From Maratus speciosus (Eukaryota; Arthropoda; Arachnida; Araneae; Salticidae): a stretch of DNA of 64,000 nucleotides. Below are positions 1 to 12,602 of the stretch, one piece after another. The notes below the pieces were generated by a model. The model saw nothing but the letters and a program-made list of their open reading frames with translations. It did not search any database and was not told where the DNA came from. The DNA is taken from assembly GCA_963932465.1 (NCBI GenBank), contig OZ010796.1, forward strand, positions 76,838,974 to 76,902,973, read 5' to 3'. Every line of letters begins with the position of its first letter. The first letter of the stretch is position 1. Both the position numbers and the translations under genes were made by a program.

Positions 1-613
1 CATAAGGCTAAAATTCCTGAATTTGCTCAAATTTAAATTTCTTAAATGGGCATTAATATTCATAAATCGCTTGCTTGCAGTAAATGTCCATTCGTCAAAA
101 TTCAAACTAATTTTTTTTTCCTGAATTTTTAAAAGTTTGTATTTCACTTGTAATTAACTCTTTTATTATAGTTCACTACACGATTTCGAATTGATACTGC
201 AGATTTTGGCAAATCATTATACCCTTTAGCTATCAGTAAGTTTCTTAAATCAGTTGAAGTTAAATGAAAAACAGTCTTTAGCTGTCATTCGCAATAAAAT
301 TAAATCCAGTGATTCCTTATCACTACTAAAATAATCTTCTATTTTCCGCTTTTTAGAAAGCAATGCATCTTCTATGCAATCTTGACGTGTGGAAGGAAGA
401 GATGATGTATTAAATTCTTTCTAAATTTTAGTACCATGTTTCGTCGATAAATGTGCATGCAACCCTTAGACGATCCCTTAAAGTCTTAAGCACTTGGCTA
501 CATCTTTTACGTTTAGCGATTTTTTCATCTTTTGACCTTAAATAGCAGTGCCATTCTGAAGATGTATCATTATTTTTCCTATGAGCTACGAAATCCTTTT
601 CATTAGACATCTT
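1..613 (-). pseudogene. hAT-superfamily transposase, N-terminal part, frameshifted, runs off the window
   Basis: Read on the minus strand from an ATG at 610. The first frame (610-428) gives a BED-zinc-finger-like segment with SEWHCYLRSKDEK and KRKRCSQVLKT. The first cysteine of the usual CxxC pair is replaced by Arg. The frame then shifts, and LHAHLSTKH, the expected His pair, is found in another frame near 470-435. Further along come KKRKIEDYF (about 355-329), LLRMTAKD (about 300-275), a segment with DLRNLLIAKGYNDLPKSAV (about 245-200) and FDEWTFTASKRFMNINAH (about 98-45). The order BED finger, LxxMT helix, PkS segment and DEWT matches BED-type hAT transposases. FDEWT holds the first catalytic Asp in that family (family knowledge). 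At least three frame breaks and internal stops make it non-functional. The remaining catalytic domain would lie left of position 1. Basis: motifs are read directly; family assignment is from motif order. Confidence 0.8.
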
Positions 614-785
614 TAAAGCAAAATAAGTATAAACGCCCGAAAAGCAAAGAAGTTAGCACATAATGACTATGAAACTCAAATGCGACGCTTATCAGTAAAC
701 TCTAATTCGAAATTTTGTGATTCCCAGTTGCTGAAACGACCGGCTTTCTAAACACGGCGAAATCGAAATAAACAAATGATTTCAT

Positions 786-1035
786 TTAAAGGTATATATA
801 AATATTATACAGACATACAAATAATAAATACAATAAACCCAACTGGAGTGAAAAATTAGCCAGAGACAGAAAATTGCAGACTCGGGCATCGGCCGGAGTG
901 GCTCAGTGGTTAGAGCAGCAGTCTTGTATGCTGTGGTCTCGGGTTCGATTCCTGGCTCTGGCTAATTTTTCACTCCAGTTGGGTTTATTGTATTTATTGT
1001 TTGTATGTCTGTATAATATTTATATATACCTTTAA
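786..1035. repeat. 80-bp near-perfect inverted repeat enclosing a tRNA-like gene
   Basis: The left arm 786-865 and right arm 956-1035 are reverse complements with one mismatch seen (aaataata versus aaacaata). The 90-bp loop holds the tRNA-like gene at 892-963. The inner end of the right arm is the tRNA 3' acceptor strand (ctctggct), so the left arm carries a second copy of that strand at about 857-865. The arm continues into gaaaaattagcc and aacccaactggagtg. Immediately left of the arm is attt and right is ctgt; I see no convincing target duplication. It may be a hairpin-type MITE, a SINE head-to-head fusion, or a fold-back formed during replication. Confidence 0.85.
892..963 (+). tRNA. tRNA-like gene, anticodon TGT (Thr-like) in a cloverleaf fold
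   Basis: The acceptor strand gccggag (892-898) pairs with ctctggc (956-962), with one G-T pair. The A box tggctcagtgg is at 899-909 and the B box ggttcgattcc at 942-952; both fit the RNA polymerase III consensus. The anticodon arm gcagt/cttgtat/gctgt puts TGT at the anticodon, which would read Thr codons. The T arm tcggg/ttcgatt/cctgg closes with G-T pairs. The several G-T pairs, the 4-nt variable loop and the position inside a palindrome suggest a tRNA-derived repeat or pseudogene rather than a working tRNA. The tail tttttcactccagttgg follows directly, and a near-identical tail follows the tRNA-like relic at 40.2 kb, so the two look like members of one SINE family. Confidence 0.55.
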
Positions 1036-1339
1036 CTGTTGAATACAGGCGTTATTTATGTGTGTATGTGTGTTTTAATATATATTGTAGTATGAGTGGT
1101 TTATTATAAATGATTTCATTGTTCCCGAATAATAGCCGAGCAGGTTACATCTGTTTGCAAGTCAAAAGGTTTTCATGTTAAACGATTTAATCGCTTTGAA
1201 ATATGTAAAAAATACTTGAAATATGTATATTTTTTCAAGGATATATAAATTTCATAAAAATTAATTCTTTTTCTTTCCAAAAGAGAAAGTCTATAAATAT
1301 ATTTTTTTTAATTTCAGCTGAATATTGTTCCATTTAAAA

Positions 1340-1433
1340 AAAAAAAGGACAATCCCGAAAATCCCGGGATTTGGCAGACAAGATCCCGGGATTTTCGGGA
1401 TTAAAAATGATGCGGGATCCCGGGATTGCAATC
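1340..1433. repeat. Short palindromic atcccgggat repeats
   Basis: Several copies of atcccgggat and gggattttcgggatt occur in about 90 bp, ending in gggattgcaatccctag. The end resembles the terminus of short hAT-type MITEs in animals (inference from general form). A matching left terminus and target duplication are not seen. Confidence 0.4.
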
Positions 1434-1439
1434 CCTAGT

Positions 1440-2590
1440 CACTGTACACTAATATGGAACTACAGCGAAGGGAGCGGCTAGTCTGTTGAATGATAGGGGA
1501 GAAAATGCAAATTTATCTCAGACAGAAAAAAATCAGCACTACTTTTTCATTTCATTTTCTACTATTTCGAGAGGAGGGGGCTGTAATTCCATCACCCCCT
1601 CCCCATCTTTTGGGTATGCTGTGATTTCAATGTGGACTAATATGGTGTTAACGAGAATGCCTATTTTGCTATATGACAAAAGAAAAAACTACAGATTTAT
1701 CTTTAAAAAGTAAGGAAAAAGACTTTTTTCGTTTAATTTTTCGTCTATTTCTGGTTTGGGGGTGGGGCTGCAACCCCGTCAGCCCCTTTCTCTTCTTTGG
1801 CGTCAATATGGACTAATATAGAACTAAAGCGAAGGAAGGGCATAGTCTGTTGAACGATAGGGGATAAAGAAAAATTTATGTTAGACAGAAATAATTCAGC
1901 ACTATTTTATCATTTCATTTTCGACCATTTAAGTAAAGAAAAAACACTTTTTTCGTTTAATTTTTCGACTATTTCTGGTTTGGGAGGGGTGGGGCTGCAA
2001 CCCCGTCAGCCCTCTTTCTCTTCTTTGGTGTCAATATGGACAAATATGGAACTAAAGCGAAGGAAGTGCATATAGTCTGTTAAACGATAGGGGAATAAAT
2101 GAAAATTTATCTTAAACAGACGGAAAAAATTCAGCACTATTTTATCATTTCATTTTCGACCATTTCGAGAGGAGGGGGCTGAAATTCCATCAGTCCCCTC
2201 CCCATCTTTGGGTATACTGTGATGTCAATGTGGACTAATATGGTGTTAACGAGAATGCCTATTTTGCTGTATGATAGACGGAAAAATTACAGATTTATCT
2301 TTAAAAAGTAAGGAAATTTTTCATTTAATTTTTCGACTATTTCGGGAGGAGGGGGGGGGGCGCTGTGCCCCCATCTGCCCCCTTTCTCTTCTTTGTTGTC
2401 AATGTGGACTAATATGGGACTAATAAGAAATGGCTAGTCCGCTGTATGATTGAAAAAAATTAATTTTTTTTCCAAAAAAGAAAGACGAAAAATCTGCACT
2501 TTTTCATATTGCTTTCAAAAATTTCGGGGAGGGGGGGGGGGCTGTAGTCCCATCAGCCCCCCCTTGGGTACGCCCATGTCTAATTTGTTC
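1440..2590 (+). repeat. Tandem array of about 190-230-bp units, about six copies
   Basis: Each unit carries tcaatrtggactaatatgg, then gaacnayagggga, then a polypyrimidine stretch ending cattttcgactatttc, then a G-rich block (gaggagggggctg), then a C-rich block (cccctttctcttctttgg). Units begin near 1449, 1630, 1805, 2030, 2225 and 2400, with substitutions and small length differences. Short reading frames in the array are a by-product of the repeat and differ between units. No function is evident. Confidence 0.75.
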
Positions 2591-3185
2591 ATAATTTTAG
2601 TTTCAGTAGATTCAGAATTAGTAGGGGAGGGAACATATTTTTGCGCTGCATTTTTGACAATATCTTTGAAATATAATACCTAAAATTAATAGGAACGTAT
2701 TTTGAGTCAGCGTTACGAAAGCTTTCACACGATCCCTTAACGATGTGCAAATAAAAGTTTGTTTTTTTTCTTCTTCAAGCAGCTTAATTAGCTTTTTTGA
2801 ATTTTTACTAAATATATTTATGAATGTTTAATAAGCTGAAAATATGTGGGTCAATTGCCTTTATTACTTCCTCCAATTTGAAGTTTCTGCGTTCCATAGT
2901 TTACGAGTAAAATGGCTGTGACAGACAAACAGACACAAGAGTGATCTTATAATGGTTCCGGTTTTACTTTTTAAGTACGAACAGGGATGTAGTGGAGGGT
3001 ATACGGAGGTATACGCCGTATGCCTTCTGGATTTTTTAAAGGAACACCGTATACCCCCTGTTTCTCAAGAAAGCTTAGTATATAGGCTCTGGGGTATACG
3101 CTCCATCTTGAGCGTATACCCTCTGCTTAGAGCGCATACCCTCTGTTTTATTTACGACTACACCACTGAGTACGAACCTTAAAAA
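2583..3185 (+). repeat. Dispersed repeat (RTE-like 3'-end fragment), interrupted by a MITE
   Basis: This matches 56342-56748 in the same orientation over about 400 bp, including ttcataattttagtttcag, ctaaatatatttatgaatg and the end aatggctgtgacagaca...gatcttataatggttcc. The right end (cagacagac, then gttccg...taagtacg, then a run of A) has the form of 3' ends of arthropod non-LTR retroelements of the RTE type. That is recognition from general form, not a search. It is split at position 2981 by the MITE at 2982-3168. The copy at 56 kb shows the unbroken site. Confidence 0.6.
2982..3168. mobile_element. hAT-type MITE (187 bp) with 8-bp target duplication
   Basis: The ends are CAGGGATGTAGTGG and (reverse complement of the right end) CAGTGGTGTAGTCG. 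The 8-bp sequence agtacgaa stands on both sides (2974-2981 and 3169-3176). The paralogous repeat at 56.7 kb reads ttaagtacggaaccc without the insert. The interior is rich in gtatac palindromes. A 135-bp relative lies at 56907-57041. Confidence 0.85.
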
Positions 3186-3388
3186 GGGAAAATAAAGAAA
3201 CATTTTACACACTTGATGGAAATTATAAGAATATTTCAGATACTGTGGACAATAATAAAGGGAAATAATCCCCCTCCAAAGCGCAATACTGTGTGTGTCA
3301 CTGAATTATATTTAAAAACATTAATGTTACTCAAAAGCGTTGTTTTAATCACTAAATATATATTTTTTTAAATCGCCAAAATAGAGTA

Positions 3389-4107
3389 CCGTATTTTATG
3401 GAAGAAATGCCGCAACCGTCGTAAGCGCCGCACTCCTGAAAATTGGTCTAAATAAGCTTAAAAATATCGTAAACGCCGCACCTGTGGGAACGCTACTTTT
3501 GTCGACAATCTCTCATTGACCTAACTTTAATCAATGTTTTCTGAACAGTGTAATGTGCCTCATTTTTATAATTTAGGATTCTAAAATTTTATATAAAATA
3601 TTTAAATCAGGTTTTAAATATTTTTATGTAATTTCTTTAATTAAGGAGACGTCAATTGTCATTAAAACCATCCAGAGCGCGGGACGCGGACCCTCTCCTT
3701 AGGCACACAGCATTTTTTTAAGTGGCCGTCGCAACTTAGCACGCTTTTTACGTCGCATGCACTTTAGCCCTTTTTTAGCTTCTACTCCAAACCCTCAAAC
3801 TCTTGTCAATATCTGAGTGGAAGAGTAGTGAATTTTCTTTGTCCACCTGTATGGTTCAGTATCATCATCCGAAATGTCACAGTTTTTATAATCGGTAAAG
3901 TCAGAAAATTTCGCGTTGTTGAGCATGGGACTTGAGAACAGTCTTATAATAATATATTCATGGGATTAATGAATTTTTATTTTAACCATTTTACGCGCGC
4001 GAAAAAAAAAAAAAATCGAAACGCCGCACATGGTGTAAACGCCGCACTTGACAAAAAAATAGCTTTTAAACTCGTAAACGCCGCGGCGTTTCTTCCATAA
4101 AATATGG
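3389..4107. mobile_element. TA-flanked inverted-repeat element (Tc1/mariner- or pogo-type MITE), copy 1
   Basis: The ends ccgtattttatggaagaaa and tttcttccataaaatatgg are inverted repeats, flanked by TA at 3387-3388 and 4108-4109. Inside both ends are repeated motifs cgtaaacgccgcac or their complement (two or three at each end), which could be protein-binding sites. No coding potential is seen. A shorter relative with the same ends is at 28320-28714. Confidence 0.8.
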
Positions 4108-4216
4108 TATATTTAAAAACAAAGAAAAAATAAGCAAATATTTTACATGCTTCATTGAAGCTATAACAATATCATAAATACTGAAAAAGTATTACATTTT
4201 CAGCTATAAAATATAA

Positions 4217-4847
4217 TTAAGGTGACTCGGTACCAAAAAATGTTATTTTATAACTATAACCTATATTATATTTTTAGGTTCATGTTTGAATAAAGCATAG
4301 TCATAACAGATCATAAGAAGTGTTAAATTCTCGATATAGCAATAATATTTCTTATGAAATTGAATTTAAAAAAAAAAATAACAATTTTTAAATCCTTTCT
4401 TCTTTTTCATTTTTCATATTTGGGAATGGATATTTTTATCCTTTTTTCAGAGTCCTTTTTTCCATAAATCTAAGTATCGGATTTTTGATGAAACCAGTAG
4501 ATCAGCAGAAAAAAAAAAAAAAAAAAAAAGTGGGAAAATAACATGTTTAAAAATAAATAAATGAACTTATAAAGTTAAACATATCAAAAATTCGGTACTT
4601 AGTTATCCCACACAGGGTCTAAAGATACTTTTTAATAAATTTCAGACAATTTGCTTAATTATTGTAAGAAGCCTTAGCATTTCGATTAAAATGAAAATAT
4701 AAAAAATTGGGAACCTATAGAAAAATGAGTTTAAACATTTCCCTTACACATAAATGACATTAAATTTTATCATTATGACTTAGGTATATCTCTTTTATTA
4801 TTTATCGAACCGTTCGGAAATTTGGACAGAATGCTCTAAGACAAAAC

Positions 4848-4884
<37 letters not shown>

Positions 4885-4931
4885 AAATTCCACATTTTGT
4901 TATCAAAATGAAAGGTACTGAGTCGCCTTAA
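4217..4931. mobile_element. TTAA-flanked inverted-repeat element, non-autonomous
   Basis: The sequence TTAAGGTGACTCGGTACC starts at 4217, and its counterpart GGTACTGAGTCGCCTTAA ends at 4931. TTAA targets are used by piggyBac, Kolobok and Sola3 families, and I cannot choose between them. The interior is AT-rich with poly-A tracts at 4511-4529 and 4851-4880, and has no reading frame. Confidence 0.75.
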
Positions 4932-5329
4932 AATAAGTTTAAAAAAATACTCTTACAGCTAAAATCAATTTTCATGAACTGATGAAAAATAATAGTTTGT
5001 ATTGCAACTGCGCAAGACGACATTATAATACAACATACATAATATTATAATATTTTATCAATGACTGCAAAAATGAGACTTTATACTGAAATACAGAGAC
5101 AAATTTTTTAGATTGTTTTAACACTGTTTTCTGGTCAAAACTCTTATCTGCCACCCTCAATCTGTTCCCAGTGACGTCACATGACTCCTGGTAGGGGAGG
5201 CATGGATCGCTTCAAAGGGATGAGCCAGCCCTGACCAAAGCCAATACCGTCTCGAAGAGACAGGCCTACTTACCCATTAAATATGGCAGAGAATGAAGTG
5301 CTAGGAAGAAAATGTATACAGCAAAATGT
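4932..5329. other. Non-coding stretch with a TGACGTCA motif
   Basis: AT-rich apart from a GC-richer block at 5150-5310. That block contains agtgacgtcaca at about 5171 and tcgaagagacaggcc. It loosely resembles the block at 21.26-21.48 kb. No gene is seen. Confidence 0.4.
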
Positions 5330-7918
<2,589 letters not shown>

Positions 7919-7993
7919 CAGAGGCGGCGCCAGAACTTGCCCGACGGAGGGGCACAGTATCCCCGACAGGGGGGCCGAATTCAAAATATATAT

Positions 7994-8378
7994 TAGAGGT
8001 TTCCACGAGCTCTGCCCTGTTCCGAAGCCCGAACTCGGTAAAAGTTTCTTTCATTAAACTCGGGATTGGCTTAATTTTATCTGAAAACTCTGTACGGGCT
8101 CGGACTAAATTTTAGCTTTTGAAATGTTGGTCTAGCCCTGAACTTCATTATCCCCGGGACACGTCCGGGTCTTGCATTTTTTCTGTAGATTCGGGCTGGA
8201 CCGGGACTGTATTTATACTTCAGAATTTTTTTGGAGCAAATGAACAATAAAACATTTCTTTGTTTCTCCACCCCCCCCTTTTTTTTAAATAACAGGTGGA
8301 ATATGTTGATCAATCACGTGAAAAACTTGAAATTTTCGCGTCCGGATTTGGCATAACCCGAAACGCGCAGATCTCTAG
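7994..8378. mobile_element. Probable short copy of the TAGAG...GCAC-ended element family
   Basis: It starts tagaggtttccacgagc and ends acgcgcagatctcta, resembling the two ends of the complete element at 27111-29507 (TIR form TAGARRYCTGCACGGGCC). The interior has the GC-rich text gcccgaactcgg and ggctcggac typical of that family's ends. No target duplication is seen, so this is tentative. Confidence 0.4.
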
Positions 8379-9794
8379 CACTCACACTGCTATTTAAATT
8401 AGAGACAAATTGCAGAGGGCCAAACGATTTTTACTCGAAACATGTATTTCGAAGCTTGTCAAAGAATATTGTAGATAAATAAAGTGAAAAAAAATCTCTT
8501 AAGGTTAAGGTTATTTTTGAAACACCTCACTAGTCACCTAATCTTTATAGGCGAAGGAATTCACAACAGAAAGAGTTTCCACATTTTTGAGCATTACCCA
8601 AAAGGAAAAACTCTGCTTTGTACTCTTCTTCCATACAGAAAACTCCCAATAAGCGGTCATTCAATACTATAGATTTTACGTGCACATATATGGCATGTAC
8701 GCAGCAGTGTGTGAAAGACAAAGTACCTGTATGCAGCAGTTCTCCGCTTATGAGCCGAACCAAAGAGTCGCGCATCAGATAAGGTAGGTAACCAATTTTT
8801 TTCGAAACGCGGTTCATGTTCCGGCCAGGTTGACCATGTATTTTAATGCCGGAGGTAACTGAAAATAATCAGTTGACAAATCCCTATTAAAAACGCATAA
8901 AGTGACCAAAAATTATTTAAAAATAAAATTATTTAAATTTGTCAGTGACAGTGTCATCGTGAAGACTAGCAGTTAAACGTTACACCTAACCTAACTAGGG
9001 TCTTTCCGGGGTACTAAATAAAATTTGAAGCCCTGCAAATTTTATTTAAAACAAAGCTGCAACCCGAACCGAACCCAACCAAAAATATTCTGTCTACCCG
9101 CAACCCGATCGAACCCGAAATACTTAATTCCAATCCCAACCTGAAACCCGGAATCAGAGAAAATTGATCCACAATATAATGTAATTATAAAAAAAATATA
9201 TATATAGTCTGCAATCATATCTCTAATATTAATATTATCTTTTATGTGGAAAAATAAACATGCAAGGAGTCATTCATATTCAAATACGTAGTTTATCATC
9301 TGAAATAGATTCCTGCGCCTGTTGGGTTATACCCAACCCAAATGTTCAACTTAAAGTCAATCCGAAACCTAACAAAAAATTTTTGCTGACGCAAAACCCG
9401 ACAACAATTTTTCTATTGACCCTAAACCGAAATGTACTTCGCTTCAACCCGAACACAACTTGACACAAAAAGATCTATAATTGAATACAGTTATGAAAAA
9501 ATAGTCCACAATCATATCCGTAATATCAATTCTAGCTTTTATGTAGAAAATAAACACGTAAAGCGACTCATTCAAATTTAAATATATAATTTTTCATGTC
9601 AAACAATAACTTAGACATTCTTTTTGTAAAATTGAGCTAAATCCAGCTTGGCTCGTAAGTTAGTGTTGTCAGGTCAAACAACGGGACAGAGAGAGAATTA
9701 AATTTAAAAAATAAAAAAAAAACCCGACTGCGAAAATATCCTAGTGGTAGGGGAGAAAAAAAAAAAGTCCTTCCGGCCAGTGCCGGGAGGAAGA
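8379..9794. other. No gene; degenerate acccgaac-type sequence
   Basis: Two blocks (9058-9140 and 9320-9465) are made of variants of aacccgaacc and aaaccc, with similar spacing. They are followed in both cases by a tataat...caatcatatc segment (9170-9245 and 9480-9560), so they are two diverged copies of a ~350-bp repeat. The rest is unremarkable AT-rich DNA. Confidence 0.5.
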
Positions 9795-12590
9795 GGTAGC
9801 TTTCATAATCCTTATTTAAAAAAAGCCAAATTATATCATTCAAACACACGAAGCTCAATTTAGTGGAAATCGAATATAGGAGATTCAATACTAATTTTTA
9901 TCAATATAATGAATGAGAATTTCGCGAAATTAGTCAGCTTTATCTAAGCTGCTTTTCTTTAAAGTAACATATATTTGGCTGCCAAATTCGGCAATTTCTT
10001 AAAGTGCCTGTCATTTTAAGACAACATGGTGGATGAGGCTAAGCAGTGAACTTGGTTGAGACCTTAGTAATTGCTGTGCACATGTTCACTCACATCGGAA
10101 TCGGTTGATATATACGAGTGCTGTCGCATGCAAAAAATCAGATTTTTCAAAATGTCACCCACAAGAGAAATGGAAACTGCTATATCTGAGCCATTTTTTA
10201 TGGTAAAGACAAACAAAAAATGCTCCTGAATCCTTATATCAAGGTCAAATACTTAAGAAAGAAACCTTTTTCAATTTCTAATTTTTTTGCACCTCACTTT
10301 AAATATATATAATATTTTTTAATTTAATGGCCGCCATTTTGAAACAAGATGGCTGATGAATCTGGCCAGCGAACTTGGTTGAGGTATTGATGTATACTAT
10401 CCACATGCCTTCTTACATCTAAATAGGCGAATACGTGTGTTATCGCGTGACAAATACAAGATCGTTTCAAAATGTTAGCCATGCTAGAAATTCAAAGTGC
10501 TATAATTCAACCATTTTTTTAATATATAAACAAAAGAACAAATTTTCAGAAACAAAAACTGCTCCGGAATCTTTGTATCAAGGCCAAACACATAAAAAAA
10601 TCTTTTTCATTTTCCACTTTTTTAATACCTCATTTTAAATTTTAAATTTAATTTTTTTTAAATGGCAACCCTTTTGAAACAAGATGGTGAATGAAGCTGG
10701 CCAACGAACTTGGGCGAGACATTGGTATGTACTATGTACAGACCAAATTACATCCAAATCGGTTCATAAATACGCCTGTTATCGCGTGACAAAAATCAGG
10801 ACGTTTCAAAATGTCAGCCACGCTCGAAATTCAAAATGCTATAACTCAGCCATTTCTTAAGATATAGACGAAAGAAAAACTGTTCCGGAATCTTTGTATT
10901 AAGGTCAAACACATACAAAAAAAATCTTTCCACTTTCCAATTTTTTGGTTACTCATGTAATTTTTTTTATTTTTTAATTTTTTTAAATGGCCGCCATTTT
11001 GAAACAAGATGGCGGATGAAGCCGGCCAACGAACTCGATCGAGATATTTGTATGTACTATGTACACACCAATGTACATCCAAGTCGGTTCATAAATACGC
11101 CTGTTATTACGTGAGAAAAATCAGGACGTTTCAAAATGTCAGCCACGCTAGAAATTCAAAATGCTATAACTCAGCCATGTCTTAAGATATAGACGAAACA
11201 AAAACTGCTCCCGAATCTTTTTATCAAGGTCAAACACATAGGAAGAAAATATTTTTTCAATTTTTAATTTTTTGGTACCACATTTCAAATTAAAATTTTT
11301 CTTAAAAATTTAAATGGCCACCATTTTAAACAAGATGGCGGATGAAGCTGACCAACGAACCCGGTCGAGACATTGGTATGTACTATGCATAAACGAAGTT
11401 ACATCCAAATCGGTTCATAAATACGCCTTTTATTGCGTGACTAAATTCAGGATGTTTCAAAATGTCAGCCACGCTAGAAATTCAAAATGCTATAACTCCG
11501 CCATTTTTTAAGATATAGACGAAACAAAAACTGCTCCGGATTCTTTGTATAAAGGTCAAATACATAAGAAAAAAATATTTTTCCATTTTTACTTTTTTGG
11601 TACCACATTTCAAGTTTTAAAATTTTTTAAAAATTTTAAATGGCCGTCATTTTGAAACAAAACGGCGGATGAAGCTGGCCAACGAACTCGGTCGAGAGAT
11701 TGGTATGTACTATGTACACACTGAATTACATCCAAATCGGTTCATAAATGCGCCTTTTATCGCGTGACAAAATTCAGGACGTTTCAAAATGTCAGCCACG
11801 CTAGAAATTCAAAATGCTATAACTCAGCCATTTTTTAAGATATAGACGAAACAAAAACTGCTCCGGAATCTTTGTATAAAGGTCAAATACATAAGAAAAA
11901 AATATTTTTCCATTTTTAATTTTTTGGTACCACATTTCAAGTTTTAAATTTTTTTAAAAATTTTAAATGGCCGCCATTTTGAAACAAAACGGCGGATGAA
12001 GCTGGCCAACGAACTCGGTCGAGAGATTGGTATGTACTATGTACACACTGAATTACATCCAAATCGGTTCATAAATGCGCCTTTTATCGCGTGACAAAAT
12101 TCAGGACGTTTCAAAATGTCAGCCACGCTAGAAATTCAAAATGCTATAACTCAGCCATTTTTTAAGATATAGACGAAACAAAAACTGCTCCGGAATCTTT
12201 GTATAAAGGTCAAATACATAAGAAAAAAATATTTTTCCATTTTTAATTTTTTGGTACCACATTTCAAGTTTTAAATTTTTTTAAAAATTTTAAATGGCCG
12301 CCATTTTGAAACAAAACGGCGGATGAAGCTGGCCAACAAACTCGGTCGAGACATTGGTATGCACTATGTACACACCGAATTACATCGAAATCGGTTCATA
12401 ATTACGGGAGTTACAGTGTGACATAGGTCAGATATATATATATATATATATATATATATCAATTTTGAACGGAGGGTGGTTTCGGGGTCTGGGGGTCATG
12501 ATCGATGAAAATATACCAAAATTTTTTGAAATCGCTTTCCTCCGAACGGCTGCAATAGGTAGCTTTTTTGTAAAGAAAGCTACCTAAAAA
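9795..12590 (+). repeat. Satellite-like array of about 328-bp monomers, seven to eight copies, bounded by aggtagctttc
   Basis: The landmark aatggccgccattttgaaac recurs near 10326, 10661, 10986, 11313, 11639, 11967 and 12295, a period of about 325-335 bp, with a divergent first copy near 10020. Other conserved monomer parts are ggtatgtactatgtacac, atccaaatcggttcataa, caaaatgtcagccacgc and tgctataactcagcc. Divergence is highest at the left. The two monomers at 11639-11966 and 11967-12294 look almost identical. The block is bounded by aggtagctttc (9794) and a hairpin whose arms are aggtagcttt and aaagctacct (12558-12587), followed by poly-A. Arrays inside a bounded element with a 3' hairpin are known from Helitron/Helentron-type elements, but I cannot prove that here. 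Confidence 0.75.
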
Positions 12591-12602
12591 AAAAAAAAAA
12601 AA

